A DNA stretch of 64,000 nt from Flammeovirga pectinis (GTDB lineage Bacteria; Bacteroidota; Bacteroidia; Cytophagales; Flammeovirgaceae). The position numbers were made by a program, and so were the translations under genes. Every line of letters begins with the position of its first letter. Position 1 is the first letter of the stretch. The DNA is taken from positions 2,046,001-2,110,000 of the forward strand of contig NZ_CP034562.1 in assembly GCF_003970675.1 (NCBI RefSeq), in the 5' to 3' direction. Shown piece by piece: positions 1 through 9,012 of the stretch. A model generated the notes under the pieces. The model saw nothing but the letters and a program-made list of their open reading frames with translations, had not been told where the DNA came from and did no database searches.

Positions 1-3000
1 TACTGACATTCCCCCAAAACCAGGAATTGCCATTGGTTTCATTATATCTGCACCTCGTCCATTTGATGTTAGGATAGGTATAAAAGCCAGTAAAGTTGTA
101 GCTGTAGTCATTAAACTTGGTCGGATTCTACGTTTCCCTCCTTCCAATACTGCAGCTCTAATTCCTTTAATTGAAGTGGGATTATTCTTAGAAAAAGATT
201 GATCTAGGTATGTTGCAACTAAAACGCCATCGTCTGTAGCTATTCCAAATAATGCAATAAATCCAACCCAAACAGCCACACTTAAATTAACTGGGTGAAC
301 ATTAAAAAGATCACGCATATTTCCTCCAAAAATAGTAAAATCTAAAAAGCCCGATTTACCATAAAGCCATAGCATTAAAAAACCGCCACTAAAGGCTACT
401 GCTATCCCAGAAAAGACCATAAATGTGGTTTTAACCGATTTAAATTGTAGATATAAAATGAAGAAAATAAGAAGTAGACAAATTGGCATTACAATAGACA
501 ATCTCTTCGATGCTCTCACTTGATTTTCATAATTTCCAGAAAATTTATAGCTAACTCCATTAGGAACAATGAGCTCTTTTGTATCAATTTTTGATTGAAT
601 AAATTGAGAAGCCTCTTCTACCACTTGGATTTCAGAGAATTGAGGCAATTTATCTAAGAGTACATACCCTGTTAAAAAAGTATCTTCACTTTTTATAGAC
701 TGAGGCCCTGCCACATAATTAATTGAGGCTAATTCTTCTAAAGGAACTTGGATACCCAATGGTACATTTACCATAAACTTTTTTAATACCTCTGGGTTAT
801 CACGGTATTCTCTAGCATAACGCATCCTAACCGGATAACGCTCCCTTCCTTCTACAGTATAAGTTAATGGCATACCACCAATTACCATTTCTAAAAGCAT
901 TTGCATGTCTTTAACACTCATGCCATACCTCCCTATTTTTTTTCTATCAATTTCAATTTCTAAATAAGGTTTCCCTACTATTCTATCAGCAAAAACGGCT
1001 TCTTTCTTTACAGAAGGCACTTGTTTTAATAGTTTTTCTAATTGAACACCAAAGTGCTCTATCGTTACTAAGTCTGGACCAAACACCTTTATTCCCATGG
1101 GTGCACGCATACCCGTTTGGGTCATAATCAATCGCGTTTGTATAGGTTGTAATTTTGGTGCAGATGTTAACCCCGGAAGTCGAGTAACTTTAATAATTTC
1201 TTTCCATATATCATCTGGAGATTTTATATTCTCTCTCCATTGTCTAAAATATTTACCGTCTGCATCTAAAATTAAATCCCCTTCACTATTTCTAAGGAAA
1301 TTACCTTGTTCATCAATTTTAAAACGAAGTCTTTCTCCATTTTCATCCGTTTTATATTCTGATTTATAATTAATGATATTTTCATACATAGATATTGGCG
1401 CAGGGTCTAATGGTGATAATGCTCTACCTGCTTTCCCTACAACTGAAGCTATTTCTGGAATATTCTTAACAGCCATATCCATGAGTTGTAAATTTCGTTT
1501 CACTTCAGAAATCCCTGCATTTGGCATTGCAGAAGGCATAAGTAAAAAACTCCCTTCTGATAATGACGGCATAAATTCTGAACCAATTCCAGAAAATATA
1601 CTGTTCATGTTTTTAAACGCCTTATTATCGGTAATATCAACTCCAAGTTTATTTGAAATTGAGGTTAACGGACTTATCAATTTAGAAAAACCTAACCAAG
1701 AAGATATTCCTGCAAAGACAATGAAAAATACAAATGATAGAAATGTCACTTTATTATCTAGGCACTTGGTAAGTACCTTAGGGTAAATCAAAATAAATAA
1801 TTGAAAGCCTCCAAGTATAAAACCAATGAGACCTGCAACAAAAACAAAGTTTTTAAAATCGCTTTCATCTGGTCCTAAAGGAAGCCATTCCATTGCCAAA
1901 GCATAAGCTATTATTGATGCCACAAAGAGGCTTCTTCCTCTAGAAAAATTTGAAGATGATTTTAAAAGAACAGTGAGTTTATCCTCTAATAGATTATAAA
2001 TACTCAAGACAATAATTGCAATACCTAACCAAATTTTTGAGATAAAACAGACTCCAAAACCTAAGAGTATAAATATGAAATTTAATAACTGCTTACTTTT
2101 AAATGTTGTTTTACGTTGCTCTTTAAAAAAATAAAAGGCAAAAGTAGGTAAAAATATAAGTGCAACTATAACCGATGCTATCAAAGCAAAAGTTTTAGTA
2201 TAGGCTAATGGGGTAAATAATTTTCCTTCTGCTGCTTGAAGTGTAAATACAGGAATAAAACTGACAACAGTAGTAGCAACAGCAGTAACAATTGCCCCAG
2301 AAACTTCTTCTGTCGCATCATAAATAACTTTTACAAGCTCTCGCCCTCTCCTTTGATCAAGGTGCTTGATCAGATTTTCTGACATGACTATCCCAATATC
2401 AACCATTGTTCCAATTGCAATTGCAATACCACTTAAAGAGACAATATTTGCTACTATCCCAAGGTACTTCATCACAATAAAAACCATTAAAACAGCAATA
2501 GGCAACAAACTAGAAATCAGCATAGATGCCCTTAAATTCCACACCATAATTAATACTACAATTACAGTAATTAAGATCTCTTGTAGTAATGCTTCATTTA
2601 AAGTACCTAATGTCTCTTTTATTAATGTTGACCTATCGTAAAAGGGCACAACAGTCATTTTTGTAACTGTCCCATCTTCTAAAATCTTTTGGGGTAATCC
2701 CTTAGAAATATCATTGATCTTCTTTTTTACATTCTCTATTACCAACATTGGGTTTGCACCAAACCTAGCAGTAACTACTCCTCCTACAGCTTCTGCACCT
2801 TCTTTATCTAAGATTCCTCTTCTGACAGCTGGTCCTTCTACAACTTTAGCAACGTCTTTAATTCTAACAGGAACATTATCAGTCACTTTTACAACTGCTT
2901 CTTCTAAATCAGATAATTGTTTTATGTACCCAACTCCTCTTACAAAATACTCTGCATTGTTCACTTCTATTGTTCTTGCACCTACATCAAGGTTACTGTT

Positions 3001-3690
3001 TCGTACAGAGTTCATTACTTGTTGCAAAGAAACATTGTACGCTTTTAAAGCATTAGGGTCAACATCAATTTGATATTCCTTTACGAAACCACCAACAGAA
3101 GCAACTTCAGAAACGCCATCTGCAGACATTAATGCATATTTAACTAAAAAATCTTGTGCCGTTCTTAACTCTTCAAGATCCCACCCTCCTGTAGGATTTC
3201 CATTTGGATCTCTACCTTCTAAAGTATACCAAAAAACTTGTCCTACTGCCGTTGCATCAGGACCCAAAATAGGCTGTACACCTTCTGGCAGTGTTCCTGG
3301 AGATAGACTATTAATCTTCTCTAAAATTCGTGTTCTTCCAAAGTAAAAATCAGATTTATCTTTAAAAATGATATTGATGGTTGAAAAACCAAACATAGAA
3401 TTACTACGGATGCTTTTTACATCTGGAATACCCAATAAACTTGTTGTTAAAGGGTAAGTAATTTGGTCTTCAATATCTTGAGGTGATCTACCTGGCCAAT
3501 TTGTAAAAACAATTTGTTGATTATCACCTATATCTGGGATTGCATCTACTGCAACTGGATTATACGGTATGTAGCTATTTATTTTTGATTTAAACGGACT
3601 ATGCATTAGTCCCCAAAAGATAACCAAAAGTAAAAGTGCAATCGTTACTACTCTGTTATACAGAAAGAAACGAACAATTTTATTGATCAT
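1..3690 (-). CDS. cusA: CusA/CzcA-family heavy-metal efflux RND transporter (3' end outside window)
   Basis: Inner-membrane proton-driven pump of the HME-RND family, which with a membrane-fusion protein and an outer-membrane channel exports Cu(I)/Ag(I) or divalent metals. An open frame of 1230 codons runs from the ATG at 3690 to the left edge without a stop, so the C-terminus is missing. The transmembrane-4 proton-relay motif GTMVDIGIVM is present with Asp431. The porter segment GSEFMPSLSEG...LMPSAMP resembles the E. coli CusA region holding metal-binding Met573, and a further Met lies in RLIMTQTGM. A stretch of about 100 residues (525-635) between the first and second membrane halves carries several extra hydrophobic segments, making the protein longer than the 1047-residue E. 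coli CusA. It lies 101 bp after the Cys-rich gene at 3792-4208 on the same strand. Copper or silver is the likeliest substrate, but cobalt/zinc/cadmium is not excluded. Confidence 0.93.
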   Translation of the reverse strand, partial: MINKIVRFFLYNRVVTIALLLLVIFWGLMHSPFKSKINSYIPYNPVAVDAIPDIGDNQQIVFTNWPGRSPQDIEDQITYPLTTSLLGIPDVKSIRSNSMFGFSTINIIFKDKSDFYFGRTRILEKINSLSPGTLPEGVQPILGPDATAVGQVFWYTLEGRDPNGNPTGGWDLEELRTAQDFLVKYALMSADGVSEVASVGGFVKEYQIDVDPNALKAYNVSLQQVMNSVRNSNLDVGARTIEVNNAEYFVRGVGYIKQLSDLEEAVVKVTDNVPVRIKDVAKVVEGPAVRRGILDKEGAEAVGGVVTARFGANPMLVIENVKKKINDISKGLPQKILEDGTVTKMTVVPFYDRSTLIKETLGTLNEALLQEILITVIVVLIMVWNLRASMLISSLLPIAVLMVFIVMKYLGIVANIVSLSGIAIAIGTMVDIGIVMSENLIKHLDQRRGRELVKVIYDATEEVSGAIVTAVATTVVSFIPVFTLQAAEGKLFTPLAYTKTFALIASVIVALIFLPTFAFYFFKEQRKTTFKSKQLLNFIFILLGFGVCFISKIWLGIAIIVLSIYNLLEDKLTVLLKSSSNFSRGRSLFVASIIAYALAMEWLPLGPDESDFKNFVFVAGLIGFILGGFQLFILIYPKVLTKCLDNKVTFLSFVFFIVFAGISSWLGFSKLISPLTSISNKLGVDITDNKAFKNMNSIFSGIGSEFMPSLSEGSFLLMPSAMPNAGISEVKRNLQLMDMAVKNIPEIASVVGKAGRALSPLDPAPISMYENIINYKSEYKTDENGERLRFKIDEQGNFLRNSEGDLILDADGKYFRQWRENIKSPDDIWKEIIKVTRLPGLTSAPKLQPIQTRLIMTQTGMRAPMGIKVFGPDLVTIEHFGVQLEKLLKQVPSVKKEAVFADRIVGKPYLEIEIDRKKIGRYGMSVKDMQMLLEMVIGGMPLTYTVEGRERYPVRMRYAREYRDNPEVLKKFMVNVPLGIQVPLEELASINYVAGPQSIKSEDTFLTGYVLLDKLPQFSEIQVVEEASQFIQSKIDTKELIVPNGVSYKFSGNYENQVRASKRLSIVMPICLLLIFFILYLQFKSVKTTFMVFSGIAVAFSGGFLMLWLYGKSGFLDFTIFGGNMRDLFNVHPVNLSVAVWVGFIALFGIATDDGVLVATYLDQSFSKNNPTSIKGIRAAVLEGGKRRIRPSLMTTATTLLAFIPILTSNGRGADIMKPMAIPGFGGMSV

Positions 3691-3791
3691 GATTTTAATA
3701 TATATAGTAATTGATAGTCTTATTAAGTTCGACTATTAAATTGAAATAATAACAAAAGTATTACACAAAAGAGTGTAAACTTTAATTCCAA

Positions 3792-4208
3792 TTATACTAT
3801 AAATACTGAATGAGCCACATTTATGGCTATAGATAAAAATATTGGGGGGGATTTCACTTCGTAAAAAACAAATTGCATTGGATTTTGCAATCTTAATGTG
3901 CTTTCAGGAAGAATAAATGAATAAACCGAAGTCCATAAATTAGAAATATCTTCTTGGTAAGTATAAGAAGGTACTTCGATAACATCAATTACTTGATCGT
4001 AATGGCTATCTACTTTTACTTGTTTGGTTTGGTTATCACAACAATCAGTTTTTTCTTTCATATCCATAGACATCTCACAACATTCATGAGATGGCTCTAA
4101 ATTAATAGCTTTTAGCATTCCTTGGCATACATGAGCATTTGCCATGACACCAATTGTACCGACTATTAATACAAAAGATAAAAAGATATTTTTGATTAAT
4201 TGTTTCAT
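3792..4208 (-). CDS. Small exported Cys-rich protein, HYC_CC_PP-type, partner of CusA
   Basis: 138 residues with an N-terminal hydrophobic segment (about 7-24) that is a signal peptide or anchor. Motifs in order are His26-x-Cys28, Cys43-Cys44 followed by a Met-rich stretch (Met46, 48, 50), Cys56-Cys57 and Pro121-Pro122. These match the Bacteroidota family named after its HYC, CC and PP motifs, in which HYC is HVC here. The Cys/His/Met content and its place directly upstream of the metal pump on the same strand suggest periplasmic binding or sensing of soft metals. That role is an inference; I know of no biochemical function for the family. The gene is probably co-transcribed with cusA. Confidence 0.75.
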   Translation of the reverse strand: MKQLIKNIFLSFVLIVGTIGVMANAHVCQGMLKAINLEPSHECCEMSMDMKEKTDCCDNQTKQVKVDSHYDQVIDVIEVPSYTYQEDISNLWTSVYSFILPESTLRLQNPMQFVFYEVKSPPIFLSIAINVAHSVFIV

Positions 4209-4264
4209 TCATAACTAATGTAAAGTACTTAAAAATAAAACCCAAGTACATTAACAATAATAAC

Positions 4265-4299
4265 AAAATAAAAGGAGCCAGCTTTATAAAACTGACTCC
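4265..4299 (-). terminator. Rho-independent terminator after the 4309-5505 lipoprotein gene
   Basis: Arms 4274-4281 and 4292-4299 form an 8-bp stem (one G-T pair). On the minus strand it is followed by a T-rich tract. It lies 10 bp past the stop codon at 4309 and separates that gene from the metal-efflux pair. Confidence 0.7.
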
Positions 4300-4308
4300 C
4301 TCTTTAAA

Positions 4309-5505
4309 TTAATAACTAATTACTTTAATATATCTTTCAAGATGTAATTTCGTTGAACTTGGTACCTTAGGTGAAAATCTTTCTGTATCTGTTATTGGGT
4401 TATACTCTATAAAATTTGCAGAATTATTCGGATCCACATCTGAAGTTCTATAATACTCATCAGAGAATGTCGTAAAAGCACTTGCAAAATAAATATCTGT
4501 TGACCATAATTGGTGAACGTATTGTAATTCTGCAACAGTTGGCCTTCTTGCCTCATAAGATTTACCAAAAATTCCTATTTGCAAATCACCTGCTACCCAA
4601 TCTTGTATAGAACCTGTGTTCCCTTTAAGAATTAAATATATCTTTCTATTCGCCTCATCTATTTTATGAATTACAAAATTTGAAGAAGTATAACCTCCTA
4701 ATCCCCCAAACTCACTTACTGTTAAAGGGTAAAACAACCCTACTTGAGATGGTACAGTTGTCGTTTCTTCAATAACATCTGATTTAATAATTTCTCCATC
4801 AGCATATTCTGCATATATTCTAGCATAATATTTAGTATCTGGAGATAATTGAATCATATACAAATAAAGACTTGAACCTAGGTCATCGGTGTTAATTATT
4901 TTCATAGAAGATGAAAAATCTTTATTGATTGAATATTCAACTCCTACTTCAGCCGGTCTTTCTCCAATAAATTCTGTAGATGCACTAATAGCAAACTTTA
5001 CATAATCTGTCCATCTATTACCATTTTTATCTTCACCAACTGCTACATTAGAAAATGTAGCTGCTCTTTGATCTGTATCAATCGTAGATGGGAAATTTAC
5101 TTCTACTTCTTCTCCATAATAATTAGTTCCACTAAGGGTTAATACATATGATCTCAAATAGTATTTTTTTGATTTATCTAAGTGTTTAACAGTCGCCGTA
5201 TAATCTAATCCATTTTCAACCATCGTTAAAACTTGATTGTCATCTGCTTCTGCATCTATATTACTTTTTTCGTTTAGCAAAATGTCATATCTAATGATAT
5301 CATCAGGCTTGTTCTGACTGAAAGTACCTGTAACAGTAAGGTTTACCGTATTTCTAGATGTAAGTGCATAATCAAGATCATTAACTTGAATTAGGGCTTC
5401 ATAATCTTGTTCAGGGAGCTGGTCAACGATTTTTATTTCGTCGGATGAACAAGAATACAATAGTGCTAGGATTAACAGAAATGCTAGGTTTAAGGGATTT
5501 TTCAT
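4309..5505 (-). CDS. Outer-membrane or surface lipoprotein of unknown function
   Basis: 398 residues. A lipoprotein signal peptide ends in LYSC with the lipidated Cys at position 19, and the mature N-terminus reads CSSDE. Acidic residues just after the Cys resemble the Bacteroidota surface-export signal, so the protein may face outwards (inference). The body shows two segments of about 90 residues with beta-rich spacing and the repeated KYYLRSYV / KYYARIYA element, the pattern of fibronectin-III-like domains often found in Bacteroidota lipoproteins. No catalytic motif is visible. The C-terminal third (about 255-398) is aromatic-rich and unrecognised. The gene stands alone between two terminators. 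Confidence 0.8.
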   Translation of the reverse strand: MKNPLNLAFLLILALLYSCSSDEIKIVDQLPEQDYEALIQVNDLDYALTSRNTVNLTVTGTFSQNKPDDIIRYDILLNEKSNIDAEADDNQVLTMVENGLDYTATVKHLDKSKKYYLRSYVLTLSGTNYYGEEVEVNFPSTIDTDQRAATFSNVAVGEDKNGNRWTDYVKFAISASTEFIGERPAEVGVEYSINKDFSSSMKIINTDDLGSSLYLYMIQLSPDTKYYARIYAEYADGEIIKSDVIEETTTVPSQVGLFYPLTVSEFGGLGGYTSSNFVIHKIDEANRKIYLILKGNTGSIQDWVAGDLQIGIFGKSYEARRPTVAELQYVHQLWSTDIYFASAFTTFSDEYYRTSDVDPNNSANFIEYNPITDTERFSPKVPSSTKLHLERYIKVISY

Positions 5506-5593
5506 TACGTTCTTAAAATTTAAATAGTTACTTTGAATTAAAGAACAAAAGAAAGCAGGTAAATGTCAATTAAAAATGTTAATATTTGATAAT

Positions 5594-5630
5594 AAAAAAA
5601 AGAGACATATGTAGAATATGTCTCTTTTTT
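5594..5630 (-). terminator. Strong hairpin terminator after mtaB
   Basis: A perfect 10-bp stem (5601-5610 with 5616-5625) with a 5-nt loop, flanked by A-runs on the left and T-runs on the right, so it could work on either strand. On the minus strand it lies 7 bp beyond the mtaB stop codon. Confidence 0.9.
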
Positions 5631-5636
5631 AATCAC

Positions 5637-6956
5637 TTAGTGTTTTTCGTAAATCACTTTTGGTTCTCTAATTTCTACAATGCATTGATCATTTATAGAA
5701 GTTAACTCCACAGTTTTTAACTCATTTACTAAGGCAGGATCATACTTAGCTTCAACCCTAACGTAGTTTTCTGTAAAGCCAAACATATTTCCTTCTTCTA
5801 TATCATGTTCAAATAATACTGTTCTTGTTGTACCTAGTTGAGATTCATAAAAAGCTCTCTTTTTCTTATCTGAAAGAATTCTAAGCATTTTTGATCTTTT
5901 AGCTCTTTCCTGTTTTGGTACAATACCATCCATATGAACGGCATCTGTATTAGGTCTTTCTGAATAAGTAAATACATGTAGATAAGCTACATCTAATTCA
6001 TTCAAGAAATTATAAGTATCTAAGAAATCTTCTTCAGTTTCACCAGGGAAACCAATAATAACATCGACGCCAATACATGCATCTGGCATCTGTGATTTTA
6101 TATCTGTAATACGAGACTTATATAGATCTGTTCTATAACGTCTTCGCATTAATTCTAACATTTTATCAGAACCCGATTGCAGTGGGATATGGAAATGTGG
6201 CACAAATTTATTCGAAGTAGAACAAAATGCTATTATTTCTTCATCTAATAAATTCGGCTCTATTGATGATATTCTGAAACGTTCAATTCCTTCAACATTA
6301 TCAAGCTCTTTTAGTAAATCAATAAGACGTTCTTGTCTACGTCCATCTACAATACCAAAATCGCCAATATTTACACCTGTAAGTACTACCTCTTTTGTAT
6401 CTTGAGCAGCCACTTCTTTTGCATTCTCAATAACATTAGCAATAGAAGCACTTCTACTTTTACCTCTTGCCAGTGGTATAGTACAAAATGAACATTTATA
6501 ATTACAGCCATCCTGTACTTTAAGGAATGTTCTTGTACGGTCATTCATAGAATAGCCAGATACAAACTCTTTTGTTTCCTTAATTTCAGTTGCTAAAACT
6601 TTAGGTGTGTCTTCTTTTACAAAGCCATCTAATAAGTCTAACAATCTGAATTTTTCAGCTGCACCTAAAACGGCATCAACTCCTTCTAATTCAGAAATCT
6701 CTTTTGGCTTTAATTGTGCATAGCAACCAATTATTGCAACATAAGAGTTCGGTGAAATCTTTTTTGCTTCACGAACTATTTTCTGACACTTCTTATCAGC
6801 ATTATCTGTTACTGAACAAGTGTTGATAATATATATATCGGGTGTTTCCGAAAACTCTACTTTTTGGTATCCTTTTTCTAAAAACTGTCTACCAATTGTA
6901 GATGTTTCCGAAAAATTAAGCTTGCAACCAAGCGTATAGAAAGCTACTTTTCTCAT
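5637..6956 (-). CDS. mtaB: tRNA (N6-L-threonylcarbamoyladenosine(37)-C2)-methylthiotransferase MtaB
   Basis: Radical-SAM enzyme that adds a methylthio group to t6A37 of ANN-decoding tRNAs. 439 residues from the chosen ATG at 6956. The N-terminal UPF0004 domain carries the three cluster cysteines Cys11, Cys47 and Cys78. The radical-SAM motif CxxxCxxC is Cys151, Cys155 and Cys158, and a C-terminal TRAM-like segment follows. An ATG at 7010 in the same frame would add 18 residues, but the start MRKVAFYTLGCKLN is the family start and a -7 promoter box at 7000-7007 lies inside that extension. The order of motifs and the CKLN start fit MtaB rather than MiaB or RimO. It is divergent from the M61 peptidase gene and monocistronic. 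Confidence 0.93.
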   Translation of the reverse strand: MRKVAFYTLGCKLNFSETSTIGRQFLEKGYQKVEFSETPDIYIINTCSVTDNADKKCQKIVREAKKISPNSYVAIIGCYAQLKPKEISELEGVDAVLGAAEKFRLLDLLDGFVKEDTPKVLATEIKETKEFVSGYSMNDRTRTFLKVQDGCNYKCSFCTIPLARGKSRSASIANVIENAKEVAAQDTKEVVLTGVNIGDFGIVDGRRQERLIDLLKELDNVEGIERFRISSIEPNLLDEEIIAFCSTSNKFVPHFHIPLQSGSDKMLELMRRRYRTDLYKSRITDIKSQMPDACIGVDVIIGFPGETEEDFLDTYNFLNELDVAYLHVFTYSERPNTDAVHMDGIVPKQERAKRSKMLRILSDKKKRAFYESQLGTTRTVLFEHDIEEGNMFGFTENYVRVEAKYDPALVNELKTVELTSINDQCIVEIREPKVIYEKH

Positions 6957-6999
6957 TACTAACTGAAAATTAATGACTTGCATTTTAACACAAGAAATG

Positions 7000-7007
7000 C
7001 AAAAGTA
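7000..7007 (-). promoter_or_regulatory. Putative Bacteroidota -7 box for mtaB
   Basis: TACTTTTG on the minus strand matches the TAnnTTTG consensus. Transcription would begin near 6993, leaving a leader of about 37 nt before the ATG at 6956. No clear -33 TTTG is seen at the usual spacing. Confidence 0.4.
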
Positions 7008-7089
7008 CATAGAATGTTATTCAATTGAAAATAATGGCAACAACGTATGTTAACTTCTTTAATAGACTATGATATTCAATGCAATTTTG

Positions 7090-7097
7090 TATTTTTG
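7090..7097 (+). promoter_or_regulatory. Putative Bacteroidota -7 box for the M61 peptidase gene
   Basis: TATTTTTG matches TAnnTTTG. It lies 33 bp before the ATG at 7131 and downstream of the in-frame ATG at 7047, which argues for the later start. A purine-rich GAGGAAGGG directly before 7131 could serve as ribosome binding site. Confidence 0.4.
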
Positions 7098-7130
7098 TTA
7101 ACTTTTTATTTTTTAATCTGCGAGGAAGGG

Positions 7131-8978
7131 ATGAGACAGTTGTTGATACTTTATTTTATATTTTTTACTTGGTTTAATACTACAGCTCAAAACATAGATT
7201 TTGAGTATAATTATGCTATTAACCTAAATAAAGTTGATACTGACAAAATAAAAGTAACATTGCAGTTTCCTGCTTCTAATGACGCACTTCTTGTATATCA
7301 ATTCCCTTCTATTATTCCGGGAACATATAAAGTATATGATTTTGGTAGATTTATTACAGATCTAAAAGTCTATGATGCTGAAAATAATTTAATTACTACA
7401 GAAAGGCTTGATGTTAATAGATGGTCGATTGATAACCAAAAATCAAAAGCAAGAAAAATAACGTATTGGGTTTCTGACACATGGGACTCTATGTTACCTT
7501 CTAGGGTTTTTGAGCCAGCGGGAACAAATATTCAAAAAGATAAAGTTTTTGTTCTAAATAATCATGGCTTTTTCGGGTATTTTGAAGGTAAAATGGAAGC
7601 TCATTTTTCTGTAAAAGTATCTAAGCCTAGTAATATGTTTGGTGCCACTTCTTTAAAACCGCTAAAAACTAGCTCTCTAACAGATACATATACTGTAGAG
7701 AATTATCATAGGTTAGTCGATAACCCTATAATGTATTCTGAAGCGGATACTGCATCTGTACAAATTGGTTCTACCAATGTTTTTATTGGCTTATATTCTC
7801 CTAATAAAAAACTAGATGCAAAAACAACTGCTAAAAGTTTGAAAGAGGTGCTAAAGGCACAAGAAAAATTCTTGAAAGGAAAATTACCTACAGATCATTA
7901 TACATTTTTAATTTATTTATCTGATAAGCCAAGTAATTCTGGTGCGAATGGAGCTCTAGAACATTGGAATTCATCTTTCTATTTCCTTCCAGAGATGAAT
8001 CCTAAATCTCTTTTACCTATCATTCAAGAAATTGCCTCACATGAGTTCTTTCATATAATCACTCCACTTAGTATACATTCTGATGAAATAGCTGAGTTTG
8101 ATTTTATGCAACCAAAAATGTCACAACACCTTTGGCTATATGAAGGTGTTACAGAATACTTTGCTGGGCTAGCATTGGTACAAGAAAATGTAATTTCCGA
8201 AAGTGCATATTTAGAAGCCTTACATCAAAAAATTATAACATCAACAACATTATACGATCGGAACTTGCCTTTTACAGAATTAAGTAAAGACTGTTTAGAT
8301 AAATATAGTGTTGAGTACAGTAATGTATATCAAAAAGGGGCATTAATAGCATTTGGATTAGACCTCGTTCTTTTAGAAAACAGTAATGGAAAATACTGTT
8401 TAAGAGATTTAATGTTAGATTTAAGTCAGAAATACGGAGTTAATGTTTCCTTTAAAGACGATCAACTTTTCGATATTATTGAAGACGTTTCAAAAATACC
8501 AGAAGCTAAGGAATACCTTTTAAAATATGTAACTACCTCTACTCCTCTTCCTTTATCTAAGATGTTTGATAAAATTGGGATCTTATATCAAGAAGAGAAA
8601 ATTAGTAGGACAACCACTTTTGGTAATGTAGGGTTATCTATGAACGATAAAGATCAAATAATTATTGATGATGTTACGGAATTAGACGAATTTGGAAAAA
8701 AAATAGGCTATCAAAAAGGTGATGTTTTATTAGAGTTTAACAAAAAAGAAATCACAGCAGAAAATATTGGAACTATAATAAACGATTTCGTAAATCACCC
8801 TGAAAACTTTCCAAAAGTAAGAATTTCAATTGAACGAAACGGTAAAATCATTAAATTGAAATCAAAAGCACAAATTAACGAACAGATCGAAGAGAATGTT
8901 TTTGAAAAAGAAGATAACTGTACTCAAGACAAACAAAAATTATTTGATGTTTGGCTAAGTAAATCATCTCAAAAATAA
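7131..8978 (+). CDS. Exported M61-family metallopeptidase with PDZ domain
   Basis: Zinc aminopeptidase-like enzyme of the glycyl-aminopeptidase (M61) family, probably periplasmic. 615 residues from the ATG at 7131. The signal peptide (1-20) ends in TAQ, as is common for exported proteins of the phylum. The central domain carries the zinc motif HEFFH (His304, Glu305, His308) and a third ligand Glu338 in LYEGVTEYF. A C-terminal PDZ-like domain (about 520-590) includes GYQKGDVLLEFN. An in-frame ATG at 7047 would put an extra hydrophobic stretch before the signal peptide and lies upstream of the likely promoter box, so it was not chosen. The exonuclease gene follows 34 bp later on the same strand and may be co-transcribed. 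The substrate is unknown. Confidence 0.9.
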   Translation: MRQLLILYFIFFTWFNTTAQNIDFEYNYAINLNKVDTDKIKVTLQFPASNDALLVYQFPSIIPGTYKVYDFGRFITDLKVYDAENNLITTERLDVNRWSIDNQKSKARKITYWVSDTWDSMLPSRVFEPAGTNIQKDKVFVLNNHGFFGYFEGKMEAHFSVKVSKPSNMFGATSLKPLKTSSLTDTYTVENYHRLVDNPIMYSEADTASVQIGSTNVFIGLYSPNKKLDAKTTAKSLKEVLKAQEKFLKGKLPTDHYTFLIYLSDKPSNSGANGALEHWNSSFYFLPEMNPKSLLPIIQEIASHEFFHIITPLSIHSDEIAEFDFMQPKMSQHLWLYEGVTEYFAGLALVQENVISESAYLEALHQKIITSTTLYDRNLPFTELSKDCLDKYSVEYSNVYQKGALIAFGLDLVLLENSNGKYCLRDLMLDLSQKYGVNVSFKDDQLFDIIEDVSKIPEAKEYLLKYVTTSTPLPLSKMFDKIGILYQEEKISRTTTFGNVGLSMNDKDQIIIDDVTELDEFGKKIGYQKGDVLLEFNKKEITAENIGTIINDFVNHPENFPKVRISIERNGKIIKLKSKAQINEQIEENVFEKEDNCTQDKQKLFDVWLSKSSQK

Positions 8979-9012
8979 AATTTGAATAAAAAATAAAATA
9001 CATATAAAGCAC

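Noticed and set aside
1097-3073. Several plus-strand open frames of 90-137 codons
   Set aside because: They lie antisense to the continuous minus-strand CusA frame, which has clear family motifs throughout.
7047-7130. Earlier in-frame ATG for the M61 peptidase
   Set aside because: It would place 28 extra residues before the signal peptide and lies upstream of the probable -7 box at 7090-7097.
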